Of a DNA stretch of 46,612 bases, positions 24,375-33,488 are shown piece after piece (the first letter of the stretch is position 1; each line of letters starts with the position of its first letter). The translations under genes and the position numbers were made by a program. Origin of the DNA: Pseudomonadota bacterium (GTDB lineage: Bacteria; Myxococcota_A; UBA9042); NCBI GenBank assembly GCA_005792545.1, contig SXRM01000185.1:1-46612 (forward strand), in the 5' to 3' direction. Below the pieces are notes generated by a model that was not told the DNA's origin, ran no database searches, and worked only from the letters and a program-made list of their open reading frames with translations.

Positions 24375-24442
24375 GCGGCAAGTCGCCTCCGGCCGGCGAG
24401 TGTAAACGTGGTGCGGCCGGGCGACAACGCGGGGGGCAGTGA

Positions 24443-25960
24443 CTACAACGCCGCCGCCTCTTGGACGAAGTGCTCTTGCCGCCGCGGCGTGGCCCAACGT
24501 TGCAGCACGCCGCGCTCGAAGTCGTCGGCGACCAGCAGGCGCTGCATCAAGAAGTCGAACAGACCCATGTACTTCTGGCACCAGCTCGAGTCGGCCATGC
24601 GGCCGTGCAGGCTGCCCTGCTCGCAGTAGTTGTGGACTGGACAGACGCCGCACCAGGGCTTGTAGGCGCAGGTCGCGCAGTGCGGCTGACCGTCGAGCGC
24701 CGACGCCAGCACCATGGCGCGCACTTGCGGACCGGCGATGGCGTCTCGGTAAGCGGTTGTGGCGACGTCGCCGAGGCAAAAGCAGTCGTCGCCGGCGCGG
24801 TCGACCATGCGGCCCTCGTCGCAGGTGAACAGGCGGCCATCGCTGTTGTAGGCGATCTGACCGATGCCGGCGCCGCACGGGCTACGCAAGTCGAGAAAGT
24901 TCGGCTCAAAGTTGCCGATGACCTTGGCGACAAGCAACGCCATGGTGCGCTCGACGAAGTCGACGCCACGGCGGTTGAGCGCGATGACGTGATGGTAGGC
25001 GCGGGCGTAGAACTCCAGGAACTCCGGCATCGTGTAGCCCAAACGCGCTTTGGTGGTGGCCGCCCAGCCAAACGGATCGAGGTGGCGCAAAAAGATGCTG
25101 TGACAGCCGACGGAGACGTAATGGTCGAGCAGCGCCTCGGGGGCATCGAGGGCCAACCGCGTGATGGTGGGCAGTGCTTCGACGCGATACAGGTGGGGGT
25201 CGAGGCCAAGATCGCGGTAGCGCTGGTTGATGCGCGCCATCCAGTGCACGGTGGTGTCATGCGAAGCGCCGTCGGACCACTTGCGCACGGCGTCGTGGAT
25301 CTGGGGCGGACCGTCGAGCGAGGTGCAGATCTGGACCCGGCGCTCGATGAGGTAATCGAGGCGCTCGTCGTCCATCAGGGTCAGGTTGCTGACCAGTGAG
25401 AACATCAGCGATTTGCGCGCCAGCGCGTTCTTTTGCAGCGCGTACTCGATGATGTGCTCAACGACCGGCCAGTTGGCGAGCGGTTCACCGCCTTGAAATT
25501 CCAGGGTCAATGCCGGCGACGGCGACTGAAAGGCAAAGTCCACCGACCGCTCGGCGGTCTCGATCGACATGTCGGTGTCGGTGTGGTGCATCGGCGCGCG
25601 CGAGGCGTGGCAGTACTGACAGGTGTGGTTGCAGCGCAACGTCACCACCAGGATGTGCAGGTTGGGGCCCGAACGCAGAAAGCGCGACCGCTCTGCGGTC
25701 TGGGCGAGTACCTGGTTGCGATCCAGATCGCCCGCGACGAACCAGGCGGCCTGCAGCTTTGACCAGGCCAGATCACCCGGCCCCATGCGGCCTTCGGCGA
25801 GGCGCGCAAACTCGTTGCGGGTAAGCAGCACGTAGCGGCCAAAGTCGTTGGTCACCAAACAGTGCTCGCCCAGTTCACGATAGCGAAACGGCACCAGGCG
25901 ACCGCTATCGCGGTGCACTGCTGCAGCGCCACGGTTCGGTGCCGGCGTTGGTGCAGTCAT
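24443..25960 (-). CDS. HxsB-like radical SAM/SPASM maturase
   Basis: 505 residues from ATG 25960. The N-terminal 60 residues (F-R-Y-R-E-L-G, then C-L-V-T-N-D-F-G-R-Y-V-L-L-T) look like the opening of HxsB, the radical SAM maturase of His-Xaa-Ser peptide systems. The catalytic motif is C-N-H-T-C-Q-Y-C (C110, C114, C117), with F-Q-G-G-E-P-L near 165 and a SPASM region C-A-T-C-A-Y-K-P-W-C-G-V-C-P. Established: HxsB normally works beside HxsC, HxsD and a repeat-peptide precursor HxsA. None of these is visible here, so either the precursor is elsewhere or this is an HxsB relative with a different job. It is the first gene of the unit running left to 21.1 kb. Confidence 0.7.
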   Translation of the reverse strand: MTAPTPAPNRGAAAVHRDSGRLVPFRYRELGEHCLVTNDFGRYVLLTRNEFARLAEGRMGPGDLAWSKLQAAWFVAGDLDRNQVLAQTAERSRFLRSGPNLHILVVTLRCNHTCQYCHASRAPMHHTDTDMSIETAERSVDFAFQSPSPALTLEFQGGEPLANWPVVEHIIEYALQKNALARKSLMFSLVSNLTLMDDERLDYLIERRVQICTSLDGPPQIHDAVRKWSDGASHDTTVHWMARINQRYRDLGLDPHLYRVEALPTITRLALDAPEALLDHYVSVGCHSIFLRHLDPFGWAATTKARLGYTMPEFLEFYARAYHHVIALNRRGVDFVERTMALLVAKVIGNFEPNFLDLRSPCGAGIGQIAYNSDGRLFTCDEGRMVDRAGDDCFCLGDVATTAYRDAIAGPQVRAMVLASALDGQPHCATCAYKPWCGVCPVHNYCEQGSLHGRMADSSWCQKYMGLFDFLMQRLLVADDFERGVLQRWATPRRQEHFVQEAAAL

Positions 25961-26000
25961 GGCGAGTTCCTTAGAGGGGCCCGCGGCCGGCGTGCGTGAT

Positions 26001-26016
26001 TGCCGATTTTTCGGCA
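26001..26016. promoter_or_regulatory. palindrome TGCCGATTTTTCGGCA, putative enhancer site A1
   Basis: Perfect 6-bp inverted repeat around TTTT, 41 bases upstream of the HxsB-like start and about 495 bases upstream of the operon A -24 element. It is identical to the sites at 34655 and 37680. The role as an activator-binding site is inferred from recurrence upstream of sigma-54 promoters. Confidence 0.6.
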
Positions 26017-26240
26017 CCCGACGCCGGACACCAATGCGGCCAGGCCAATCAGCAGGATCGGCCATGGCCGGACGCGATGCGTCATGGCGGTGTCACGCGG
26101 GCGGCGCTGCCGTTTGGCACCGGCTCAAAGCGGAGCTTTCGGACTGACACTGGCCGGAAGTGGGCGGATCGCACGAGGCGGCGGCGACCTTCCCCGACTT
26201 TGGAGGCCGTTGCGGACTCACAGCGGCTGCGGCGGGCGTG

Positions 26241-26278
26241 CGCCGATTTTTCGGCAGGCCGTTGCCGAAGAACCGGCC
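26241..26278. promoter_or_regulatory. tandem pair of palindrome sites A2/A3, putative enhancer
   Basis: CGCCGATTTTTCGGCA at 26241-26256 (one base from the consensus) and a weaker TGCCGAAGAACCGGCC at 26263-26278. Their centres are 22 bp apart, about two helical turns, as expected for two dimers on one face of DNA. The pair lies about 230-255 bases upstream of the operon A -24 element, a usual distance for a sigma-54 enhancer. Confidence 0.6.
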
Positions 26279-26470
26279 TGCGAAGTTGCTGCATGTTTTA
26301 CTGGGTTTGCGCATCGTTGAGGCCGCCCCGCGCTCGGTGCACGTCCCGCGGGCGGCAACGCCGGCCTCGTTTGCCGCGGCATGGTGCCACCCCGGCGCGC
26401 AGTTTAGGTGTCCACTGACGGTCGACCTGCGGAGGACTACACATTGATATTCAGCAACTTGTCGGCCATG

Positions 26471-26486
26471 CGCCGAAAAAACGGCA
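26471..26486. promoter_or_regulatory. degenerate palindrome site A4 adjoining the operon A promoter
   Basis: CGCCGAAAAAACGGCA, the reverse complement of a two-mismatch version of the consensus palindrome. It ends 15 bases before the -24 box at 26501. In this place a bound protein could hinder rather than help polymerase, or the site may be a weak remnant. Confidence 0.4.
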
Positions 26487-26500
26487 GGCGGACCCTGACC

Positions 26501-26517
26501 TTGGCAAGGAATTTGCA
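26501..26517 (+). promoter_or_regulatory. putative sigma-54 (-24/-12) promoter of operon A
   Basis: TTGGCAAGGAATTTGCA has GG at 26503-26504 and GC at 26515-26516 with exactly ten bases between, and differs from the TGGCACG-N4-TTGC consensus by one base. Transcription would begin near 26528, just ahead of an AGAGG ribosome-binding site (26531-26535) that serves the GTG start at 26542. Confidence 0.7.
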
Positions 26518-26541
26518 GGTTGAAAGCGGCAGAGGTTCAAC

Positions 26542-27216
26542 GTGCCTATTGCCTACCCTCCGAACGCCAAAACCCAGCCCGCAGCGCCGACAGCCTTGGC
26601 GCCTGTGCGCGCGTTGTCCGCTGCGATGGCGCACCTCGCGCTCGCTGCCGTTGCGTGCACTGGCCTGGGCGCTTGCGGCGACGACCAGGTGACGCACGCA
26701 CGAGTCCCCAAGACCGCCGCAAAGGTCGAAGCGGCAACGCCGGCGGCACCGGTCGGGGTTGCTGCTTCGCCCCAAGCGGAGTCGCAAGCGGGCAAGGCCA
26801 GTGTTCGCCCAGCTTGGACTGTGCCCGCCAACTGGAAACAGGTACCCGGCAGCGGCATGCGCTATGCGACGCTGCAGGCCGACGCGCCAGGAGCGCCTGA
26901 AATCACAGTGGTCATGCTGGGCGGCGCAGCCGGCGGCGAGTTGGCCAACGTCAACCGCTGGCGGGGACAGGTTGGCCTCGCGCCGGTCGACGAGGCGGCC
27001 CTGGCCGGGCTGCGCACGACGGTGACCTCCAAGGTCGGACCGGTGCAGGTCTATGACTTCGCGGGCCAAGGTGCAGACGCGACGCGAATGCTGGCGGCGA
27101 TCTGGACCGACGCCAACGGCGACACGTGGTTCTTCAAGACCAACGGCAGCCCGGCGGCGGTCGACAGCGTCCGCCCTGGGCTCCTTGCCACGCTGGAGAC
27201 GCTTCGCCTTGAGTAA
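26542..27216 (+). CDS. lipoprotein, paralogue of the 33.9-kb lipoprotein
   Basis: 224 residues from GTG 26542, chosen because AGAGG precedes it by 6 bases and it fits the promoter; a GTG at 26605 (V-R-A-L-S) and an ATG at 26626 are alternatives. The signal ends in a lipobox (C-T-G-L-G-A-C-G). After an Ala/Pro linker the mature domain has P-A-N-W-K-Q-V-P near 100, then N-V-N-R-W-R-G-Q, a G-Q-G-A-D motif and W-F-F-K-T-N-G. The gene at 33899 shares this order (N-V-T-R-W-C-G-Q, T-W-Y-F-K), so the two are paralogues. Function unknown; it opens the operon for cytochrome c maturation and the decahaem cytochrome, so a role in haem or cytochrome handling outside the cytoplasm is likely. Confidence 0.78.
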   Translation: MPIAYPPNAKTQPAAPTALAPVRALSAAMAHLALAAVACTGLGACGDDQVTHARVPKTAAKVEAATPAAPVGVAASPQAESQAGKASVRPAWTVPANWKQVPGSGMRYATLQADAPGAPEITVVMLGGAAGGELANVNRWRGQVGLAPVDEAALAGLRTTVTSKVGPVQVYDFAGQGADATRMLAAIWTDANGDTWFFKTNGSPAAVDSVRPGLLATLETLRLE

Positions 27217-28396
27217 CCAACCAGAAAAGTCCATTGCGGTTGCATTGCTAGACGCGCTGACATCGCTCAAGCTCGCCATTGTCTTGTTGGCGCTGCTGAT
27301 GGTGCTGGTGCTGGCGTGCACGCTGGCTCAGGTCGATCTTGGCACCCACGGCGCCGTCGAACGTTACATGCGCAGTTGGCTGGTGTGGTGGCGACCCGAC
27401 GGCGCGTCGTCGTCGATCCCAGTCCTGCCAGGCGGCACCCCGGTGGGTGGCCTGCTCATCGTGAACCTGTCCGCAGCCCAGATCCGCAAGTTGCAGCTGA
27501 ACTGGCGCAAGGCTGGCCTCTGGCTCATCCACATTGGCTTGATCCTGCTGGTCGCCGGCGAGTTCGTGTCGGCGATGCTGCAGGTCGACGCGCGGCTGAC
27601 TTTCGAGGAAGGCCACAGTGCCAATTACGTCGAACGCACACGGCAGTACGAGGTGGCAGTCGTCGATACGAGCGACCCGAAATTCGACGACGAATTCGGT
27701 ATCCCCGAGTCGCTGCTGCGCGACGGCGCGACGCTAACCATCCCCAAGACGCCGCTACAGGTCAAGGTCGTCGCGTACATGCGCAACAGCGAGTTGCGCA
27801 ATCGCGCGGACAAGGACCCCAAGTCGAACGCGACCGCCGGCGTCGGTCCAGAAATCACCGTTCAGGGTCTGCCGCCGGTCACGGCCGACGACGCCCAGGA
27901 CACGCCTTCTGCCTACATCGATGTGCTGGCAGGCGGAAGCAGTAAAGGCGTGTTCCTGCTCAGCGCCGGTATTTCTGCCGTTCAGGGCTTCAGCCACGGC
28001 GGGCGCACGTACCGGCTCGACCTGCGGCTGCGCCGCGAGTACCTGCCGTACTCGCTCACGCTCAAGGACTTCAGTCACGACGTCTATCCCGGAACCGACA
28101 TTCCCAAGAACTTTTCGAGCCTTGTGCGGCTATTGCACCCCGAGCGCGGTGAAGATCGCACGGTTCTCATCTACATGAATCAGCCGCTGCGCTACGAAGG
28201 TCGCACCTTCTATCAGGCGAGCTTTGGCAAGAACGACACCATGAGCGTGCTGCAGGTGGTGCAGAACCCCGGGTGGCTGATGCCGTACGTGTCGTGCACG
28301 TTGGTCACTCTGGGGCTGCTGATTCACTTTGGGCTCAGTTTGGGCCGGTTGCAGCGGCGTCAAGTCCGCACGGCAACCGCGGTAGGGGCAACATGA
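27209..28396 (+). CDS. resB: cytochrome c biogenesis protein ResB-like (System II)
   Basis: 395 residues. Start taken as TTG 27209, overlapping the lipoprotein stop by 8 bases, with GGAG ten bases upstream; the longer frame has no membrane signature. Transmembrane helices occur at about 18-38, 95-120 and near the end (Y-V-S-C-T-L-V-T-L-G-L-L-I-H-F-G-L), with a large extracytoplasmic region between helices 2 and 3 (about 125-355) as in ResB/Ccs1. With CcsA it forms the System II machinery that moves haem out and attaches it to C-x-x-C-H motifs. Directly coupled to ccsA by an ATGA overlap. Confidence 0.88.
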   Translation: MSNQPEKSIAVALLDALTSLKLAIVLLALLMVLVLACTLAQVDLGTHGAVERYMRSWLVWWRPDGASSSIPVLPGGTPVGGLLIVNLSAAQIRKLQLNWRKAGLWLIHIGLILLVAGEFVSAMLQVDARLTFEEGHSANYVERTRQYEVAVVDTSDPKFDDEFGIPESLLRDGATLTIPKTPLQVKVVAYMRNSELRNRADKDPKSNATAGVGPEITVQGLPPVTADDAQDTPSAYIDVLAGGSSKGVFLLSAGISAVQGFSHGGRTYRLDLRLRREYLPYSLTLKDFSHDVYPGTDIPKNFSSLVRLLHPERGEDRTVLIYMNQPLRYEGRTFYQASFGKNDTMSVLQVVQNPGWLMPYVSCTLVTLGLLIHFGLSLGRLQRRQVRTATAVGAT

Positions 28397-30186
28397 ACGG
28401 CCGGCGCATTCTACTTGGGTTCGCTGCTGTGACCGCAACGCTGATTGCGGCCAGTGGCTTTTTCGATAGTGGCAAAGGCCGACAGGGCGTGGACGTCGTC
28501 GCGTTCGGCCAACTGCCGGCGCAAGAAGGTGGGCGCATCAAGCCCATCGACAGCCTCGCCCGCAACGCGCTGCTGATGATTCGCAGTAAGCAAACCGTGC
28601 GCGCCGATGGCCGAACGCTGTCGGCCACCGAGTGGCTGCTCGACACGATGTTCCGGCCTCAACTGGCGGATACCTACCCGATTTTCGTGGTCGATGACCC
28701 GGACGTGTTGGGGCTGATGGGCATGCCCCAGACGGCGGAGCGCTATTACAGCTTCGACAGACTGCGCAACCACACCAGCAAAGTCCAGGCGCAGGCCAGT
28801 GCCGCGCGGCGGGTCGACGCCAAGCAGCGCACACGCTTTCAGTCGGCGGTCGTCCAACTGTTCGACCGCATGTACCTGTACTACCGCATCAAGCACACGC
28901 TGCAGATCGAAGGCGGCGCGGGCCTGGCCGACGAACTTGCGCGGGCGCATACGCAAGCGGGGCAAGAGCGGGCGCAGGCCATTGCCGAACTGGCGTACTT
29001 CCGCGTGTTGCCCTCGACGGGCAAGGGCGACTGGCGCAACGTCGGCGAAGGGATGATGGCGCTGCACGCCGGCATGCCGCAGCCGGTCCTTGAGCACTAC
29101 GCCGCCCTGCAAAAGGCCTACGTCGCTGGCGATGCCACTGCCTTCGCTGCCGCCTGCACCAAGGTCCTCGATGCAGGCCACAGGGCCGATGCAGAAGCGG
29201 TTGGCGTAGCGGGGCACGAGCTGCAGTTCAATCGCGCGCAGCCCTTCTATAACGGCATGGTGCTGTACGTCGTGGCGCTGCTGCTGCTATTCGCCAGCTG
29301 GGCCTACAAGCCCGAGACGCTGCGGCCGCTGGCCTACGTGCTGTTGATCGCCGGCCTGATCGTGCACACGGGCGGTCTGGTCTCGCGCACCATCGTGCAG
29401 GGCCGGCCGCCGGTCACCAACCTGTACTCGTCCGCGGTGTTTGTCGGCTGGGGCGCGGCGCTGCTGGGCGCGGTGCTGGAACGGATGTATCGCAACGGCT
29501 TTGGCGCGGTGGTCGCGGCGGCCAGCGGATTTGTGTCGCTCATCGTCGCCCATCACCTAGCCGCAGACGGCGACACCATGGAGATGATGCGCGCGGTGCT
29601 CGACAGCAACTTCTGGCTGGCCACCCACGTCATCACCATCACCATCGGCTACAGCGGCACATTCGTCGCCGGCGCCATTGCAGCTGGCTGGGCCATCCGC
29701 CGCCACGCTCTGCGCAACCCCGATCCGCAGGCCAGCAAGTCGCTGGCGTCGATGACCTACGGCATCCAGTGCTTCTCGCTGTTGTTCAGCTTTGCCGGCA
29801 CGGTGCTGGGCGGCATCTGGGCCGATCAGTCGTGGGGGCGCTTTTGGGGTTGGGACCCCAAAGAAAACGGCGCGCTGCTCATCGTGCTGTGGATCGCCAT
29901 CCTGATGCACGCGCGTTGGGGCGGCTACGTGCGCGAGCGCGGCTTGATGGCGATGTCCATCGCCGGCATGGCGATCACGGCGTTTAGCTGGTTCGGCGTC
30001 AATATGCTGGGCGTTGGTCTGCACTCCTACGGTTTCACGGACAAAGCGTTCAGCGCACTCGCTGGCTTCATGGGTCTGTGTGTGCTGCTGCTTGGCTTAT
30101 GCCTGGCTCCCCCTCGCTTCCGCGTCGTTCGGACGTTGGCGGCGGGCTTGTCCTTTCAAAACGGTGCCGCGACACCGCATGGGTGA
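28393..30186 (+). CDS. ccsA: cytochrome c biogenesis protein CcsA-like (System II)
   Basis: 597 residues; ATG 28393 overlaps the resB stop. The haem-handling Trp-rich motif W-G-R-F-W-G-W-D-P-K-E-N is at about 482-493, and a conserved H-H-L lies near 393. Multiple membrane helices fill the C-terminal 320 residues. The N-terminal 280 residues include G-G-R-I-K-P-I-D-S-L-A-R-N-A and a long soluble helix region; this extended form is known from Planctomycetes and Myxococcota CcsA proteins (recollection). CcsA and ResB together make the haem lyase for the many haems encoded downstream; the next gene, the decahaem cytochrome, begins 4 bases after the stop. Confidence 0.9.
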   Translation: MNGRRILLGFAAVTATLIAASGFFDSGKGRQGVDVVAFGQLPAQEGGRIKPIDSLARNALLMIRSKQTVRADGRTLSATEWLLDTMFRPQLADTYPIFVVDDPDVLGLMGMPQTAERYYSFDRLRNHTSKVQAQASAARRVDAKQRTRFQSAVVQLFDRMYLYYRIKHTLQIEGGAGLADELARAHTQAGQERAQAIAELAYFRVLPSTGKGDWRNVGEGMMALHAGMPQPVLEHYAALQKAYVAGDATAFAAACTKVLDAGHRADAEAVGVAGHELQFNRAQPFYNGMVLYVVALLLLFASWAYKPETLRPLAYVLLIAGLIVHTGGLVSRTIVQGRPPVTNLYSSAVFVGWGAALLGAVLERMYRNGFGAVVAAASGFVSLIVAHHLAADGDTMEMMRAVLDSNFWLATHVITITIGYSGTFVAGAIAAGWAIRRHALRNPDPQASKSLASMTYGIQCFSLLFSFAGTVLGGIWADQSWGRFWGWDPKENGALLIVLWIAILMHARWGGYVRERGLMAMSIAGMAITAFSWFGVNMLGVGLHSYGFTDKAFSALAGFMGLCVLLLGLCLAPPRFRVVRTLAAGLSFQNGAATPHG

Positions 30187-30190
30187 TATC

Positions 30191-33100
30191 ATGAAAGCGA
30201 TTTCTACTCTGGCGCTTTGGCGCCATCTGGTCCCAATCGGCACCGCTGCGTGTTTGGTGGCTTGCGCCGCTGAACCGGGGGCTGCGGGCAAGGACGGGGC
30301 GACCTGCACGCTCACGGACAAGGGCGGCGGGGTCAAGGAAATCAAGTGCGGCGATGCCGCGCCCATCACCATCAGCGACGGCACCGCCGGCAAAGATGGC
30401 AAGGACGGCAAAGAAGGCAAGGCGGGCATCGACGGCAAGAACGGCCAGGATGGCACGGCCGGCAAAGACGGGGTCGCGGGGGCCGCAGGCAAGGACGGCG
30501 CTGCGGGCAAAGACGGCGCACCCTGTGACGTCAAAGACAACGGCAACGGCACCAAGACCGTGACCTGCGGCAGCTACTCGGTCACGCTTGCCGACGGCGC
30601 AACAGGCACGGCAGGCAAGAACGGCGCGGACGGCAAGCCCTGCGAGGTCAAGGACAACGGCAACGGCACCAAGACCATCACCTGCGCGGGCGTCACCGTG
30701 GACCTGCCAAGCGGCCCGACCGGCACCACCGGTCCAGCTGGCCCCGCGGGCGCAGCCGCCAAACCTTGCACCGTCACCGACGGCGGCATGGGGCTCAAGA
30801 CCATCGTGTGCGCAGACGGCAGCAAAGTCACCGTCGCCGACGGCGCCATCGCCAATGACTGGAAGATCGACCGCTTCCATGGCACCAAGTACCTGCAGAC
30901 CAGCGGCAACTTCAAGACCAACGGCAAGGTCCTGGTCAAGGCGGTCATCACCGACGCCACGGCAGACGTGTCGGGCAAGGTCGTGGTCAAGTTCAAGGTC
31001 AACAACCAAGACAAGTCGCCAGGCGTGCCGGGCGATCCGGTCACCACGCTGACCTCGCTGTCGTCGAACATCGCCAAGCTGGTCCCGGCGGGCAATGGCG
31101 ACGCTTCGAGCAAGTGGGTGCCTTACATCCAGAACCCGGCGGCCGTCACCGTCACCACCGCGACCGCGGGTCCGTGGCCCAACCCGGCCGGGTACACCGT
31201 CTACCAGGCCGGCAGCGACAGCTGGAATGTCGACCCGACCAAGGGCGGCACGCTCGTCAACAACAACGACGGCACCTACGTCTACACCTATCTGCGCAAC
31301 ATCGCCGCCGTCAAGCTGGCCGCTCTGACCACCCCGGTGACACCCGAACAGGTCATCACCTACGACCGATCGGCCAAACACCGGATCCAGATCATGATGG
31401 GCGGCAGCACCGGCCCCACGGCCAACGCGGTTTACAACTTCATCCCCGACGGCAGCACCACCAACCTGCTCTTGACGCGCGACATCGTCGACACGGAAAC
31501 CTGCAAGAGCTGCCACGGCTGGGACTTCCGCGCCCACGGCGGCAACCGCTTGGAGGTCGACGGCTGCACCAACTGCCACAACCCGAGCACCACCGACCCG
31601 CAAAGTGGCAACACGGTGGACATGAAGGTGATGATCCACAAGATCCACGCCGGCAGCCATGTGGCGAGCATCAAGGGCGCGGACGGCAAGGTCTTCAATG
31701 ACCCCGCCACCGCTGAAGACGAGTCGGCCGACAACGGCAAGTACTACATCTGGGGTAACAGCAACAGCAAGTGGACGTGGTGGAAAGTGGGCTTCCCAGC
31801 CGAAACCGCGAACTGCGAGAAGTGCCACCAGGGCAAAGCCCCGCAGACGGACAACTGGAAGAAGGTCTACTCGCGCGCCGCCTGCGGCAGCTGCCACGAC
31901 ACCATCAACTGGGCCGACGGCACCGGCCACAAAGGCGGCAAGCAACTGAGCGACGACAACTGCACCAGCTGCCACCAGGCTGGCGGTCTGGCCGTCGATA
32001 CGGTCGATGCGCACAACTGGACGGTCAAGGACTTCCGCAACATCCCCGAGTTCACCGCCAAGGTCACGGTGTCGACGCCCAAGAACGGCACCCACTTTGT
32101 CGCCGGTGAAGCCCCGATCGTCACGGTTCAACTGACCGACGAAAACGGCAAGCTGCTCGACCACACCACCATTGAGGAAGACGCTGCGGCCGAAACTTGC
32201 CCCACTGCGTCTGCCAAAGACTGCACCCCGCGCGACGGCAAGTTCCGCACCGCTGCGCTGTTTGTCCACGGTCCGCGCAGCAACAACAACCCGGTGCTGA
32301 CCACCGCGGCGCGGGCGCAGATTTTTTCGACGACTGCGGGTCCGTGGGACCTGAGCAGCGCACCGACGGCAACCACCTTCCAGATCAAGATCGACGGCGG
32401 ACGCGATCTGTGGAGCAAGGCGACGCCGAGCGCCGACAACTCGATCATCAAGCCGTTCGACACCTACCAGCCGGGCAACCTCACGCTGACGACCACCGCC
32501 ACCACGTTTGCCAACAAGGCGGCAGTGACGCCCGCAGACTTTGCCAAGTGGCTCAATGCCAACGCGCAGTTCAAGGCGCGCGCCATCGCGTGGGTCGACA
32601 CCCCAAGCGGCAAGCTCGGCATCCGCAGTCGCAACCTGGGCGTCACCTACTCGGTGCAGCTGCAGGCCGGCACCTTCACGACGCTGATCTTCAACAACGA
32701 CATCGCCTACAAGAGCACCACGGGCTCCACGCCTGGCAACAACTGCAGCAAACGCACGCTGCCTGCCAACGAAGACCCCAAGGTGACCCGTACGGCGGAC
32801 GCGATCACCTACCAACTGGACCCGGTTGACGATCTGCGGGTCGGTACCTACACCGCCGACATCGAATTCGCCGACCGCGGCAACACCAGCGGCACCGACT
32901 ACAAGACGCCAACAGTTGCCCGCGCGACGTTCCAGGTCGGCAGCGCCACGCCGGAGAAGCCGGTCGCCGACGGCTGCGCCAACTGCCACCAGCACCAAGG
33001 CAAGGGCCTGGTCGTCGACGCACGTCGCCACAACAAAGCGCTGGAAGACGACGCGATGGACCGCTGCGGCAGCTGCCACGATTACCAGTCGCAGAACCCG

Positions 33101-33445
33101 GTCGGCCTGGATTGGAGCGGCGCGCGGCCGATCAGCAAGCGCGTCCACGCCATCCACTACGGCAGCAAGCTAAACTTCCCGAACCAGACCGTGTGGTATG
33201 GCAGCGGCGACCCGGTGGCCGGCCGCAACTGGGACATCACGCTGCCGCAAGACGTGCGCAACTGCGAGTCCTGCCACAGTAGCAAGACCAGCGGCACCTG
33301 GGCGACCAACCCGAACCGGTTGGCTTGCTGGGGCTGCCACGACTCGCTGTCGACGCAGGCGCACTTCAAGACCATGACCTTCGACCCGACGCCGCTCGAC
33401 GCCTACAGTGGCGACGAGGTCGAGTCGTGCAAGAACTGTCACTAG
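30191..33445 (+). CDS. OmcA/MtrC-family decahaem c-type cytochrome with collagen-like N-terminus
   Basis: 1084 residues, ATG 30191; lipoprotein signal (A-A-C-L-V-A-C, Cys about 21). Residues about 30-230 are collagen-like Gly-x-y repeats (G-K-D-G-K-D-G-K-E-G) broken by three C-x-V-x-D-N-G-N-G-T-K units. Haem motifs: five C-x-x-C-H (CKSCH at about 437, CTNCH, CEKCH, CGSCH, CTSCH), a beta-rich stretch of about 330 residues, then five more (CANCH, CGSCH, CESCH, CWGCH, CKNCH). Ten in total in a 5+5 layout, as in the MtrC/OmcA family. The last motif is at the very end of the protein. It should sit on the cell surface and pass electrons to outside acceptors. A terminator follows at 33489. Confidence 0.9.
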   Translation: MKAISTLALWRHLVPIGTAACLVACAAEPGAAGKDGATCTLTDKGGGVKEIKCGDAAPITISDGTAGKDGKDGKEGKAGIDGKNGQDGTAGKDGVAGAAGKDGAAGKDGAPCDVKDNGNGTKTVTCGSYSVTLADGATGTAGKNGADGKPCEVKDNGNGTKTITCAGVTVDLPSGPTGTTGPAGPAGAAAKPCTVTDGGMGLKTIVCADGSKVTVADGAIANDWKIDRFHGTKYLQTSGNFKTNGKVLVKAVITDATADVSGKVVVKFKVNNQDKSPGVPGDPVTTLTSLSSNIAKLVPAGNGDASSKWVPYIQNPAAVTVTTATAGPWPNPAGYTVYQAGSDSWNVDPTKGGTLVNNNDGTYVYTYLRNIAAVKLAALTTPVTPEQVITYDRSAKHRIQIMMGGSTGPTANAVYNFIPDGSTTNLLLTRDIVDTETCKSCHGWDFRAHGGNRLEVDGCTNCHNPSTTDPQSGNTVDMKVMIHKIHAGSHVASIKGADGKVFNDPATAEDESADNGKYYIWGNSNSKWTWWKVGFPAETANCEKCHQGKAPQTDNWKKVYSRAACGSCHDTINWADGTGHKGGKQLSDDNCTSCHQAGGLAVDTVDAHNWTVKDFRNIPEFTAKVTVSTPKNGTHFVAGEAPIVTVQLTDENGKLLDHTTIEEDAAAETCPTASAKDCTPRDGKFRTAALFVHGPRSNNNPVLTTAARAQIFSTTAGPWDLSSAPTATTFQIKIDGGRDLWSKATPSADNSIIKPFDTYQPGNLTLTTTATTFANKAAVTPADFAKWLNANAQFKARAIAWVDTPSGKLGIRSRNLGVTYSVQLQAGTFTTLIFNNDIAYKSTTGSTPGNNCSKRTLPANEDPKVTRTADAITYQLDPVDDLRVGTYTADIEFADRGNTSGTDYKTPTVARATFQVGSATPEKPVADGCANCHQHQGKGLVVDARRHNKALEDDAMDRCGSCHDYQSQNPVGLDWSGARPISKRVHAIHYGSKLNFPNQTVWYGSGDPVAGRNWDITLPQDVRNCESCHSSKTSGTWATNPNRLACWGCHDSLSTQAHFKTMTFDPTPLDAYSGDEVESCKNCH

Positions 33446-33488
33446 TTGACCCCCTGCGGTAGTCGGCCTGCAGCCGGCTGCTGAAACG

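Larger units (their letters stand above)
25961..26541. other. intergenic regulatory region before operon A
   Basis: 581 bases between the divergent HxsB-like gene and operon A. It holds four palindrome sites (26001, 26241, 26263 and 26471) and a sigma-54-type promoter at 26501, all listed separately. No convincing coding frame or RNA gene. Confidence 0.7.

Noticed and set aside
26082..26420. Several short open frames between the HxsB-like gene and operon A as possible maturase precursor peptides
   Set aside because: They lack His-Xaa-Ser repeats, have no ribosome-binding site, and cover the palindromes and composition-driven sequence.
30068..33157. A 1029-codon open frame on the minus strand opposite the decahaem cytochrome
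   Set aside because: It is a mirror of GC-rich codon use in the + gene. It has no family features, while the + frame has ten CxxCH motifs and a lipoprotein signal.
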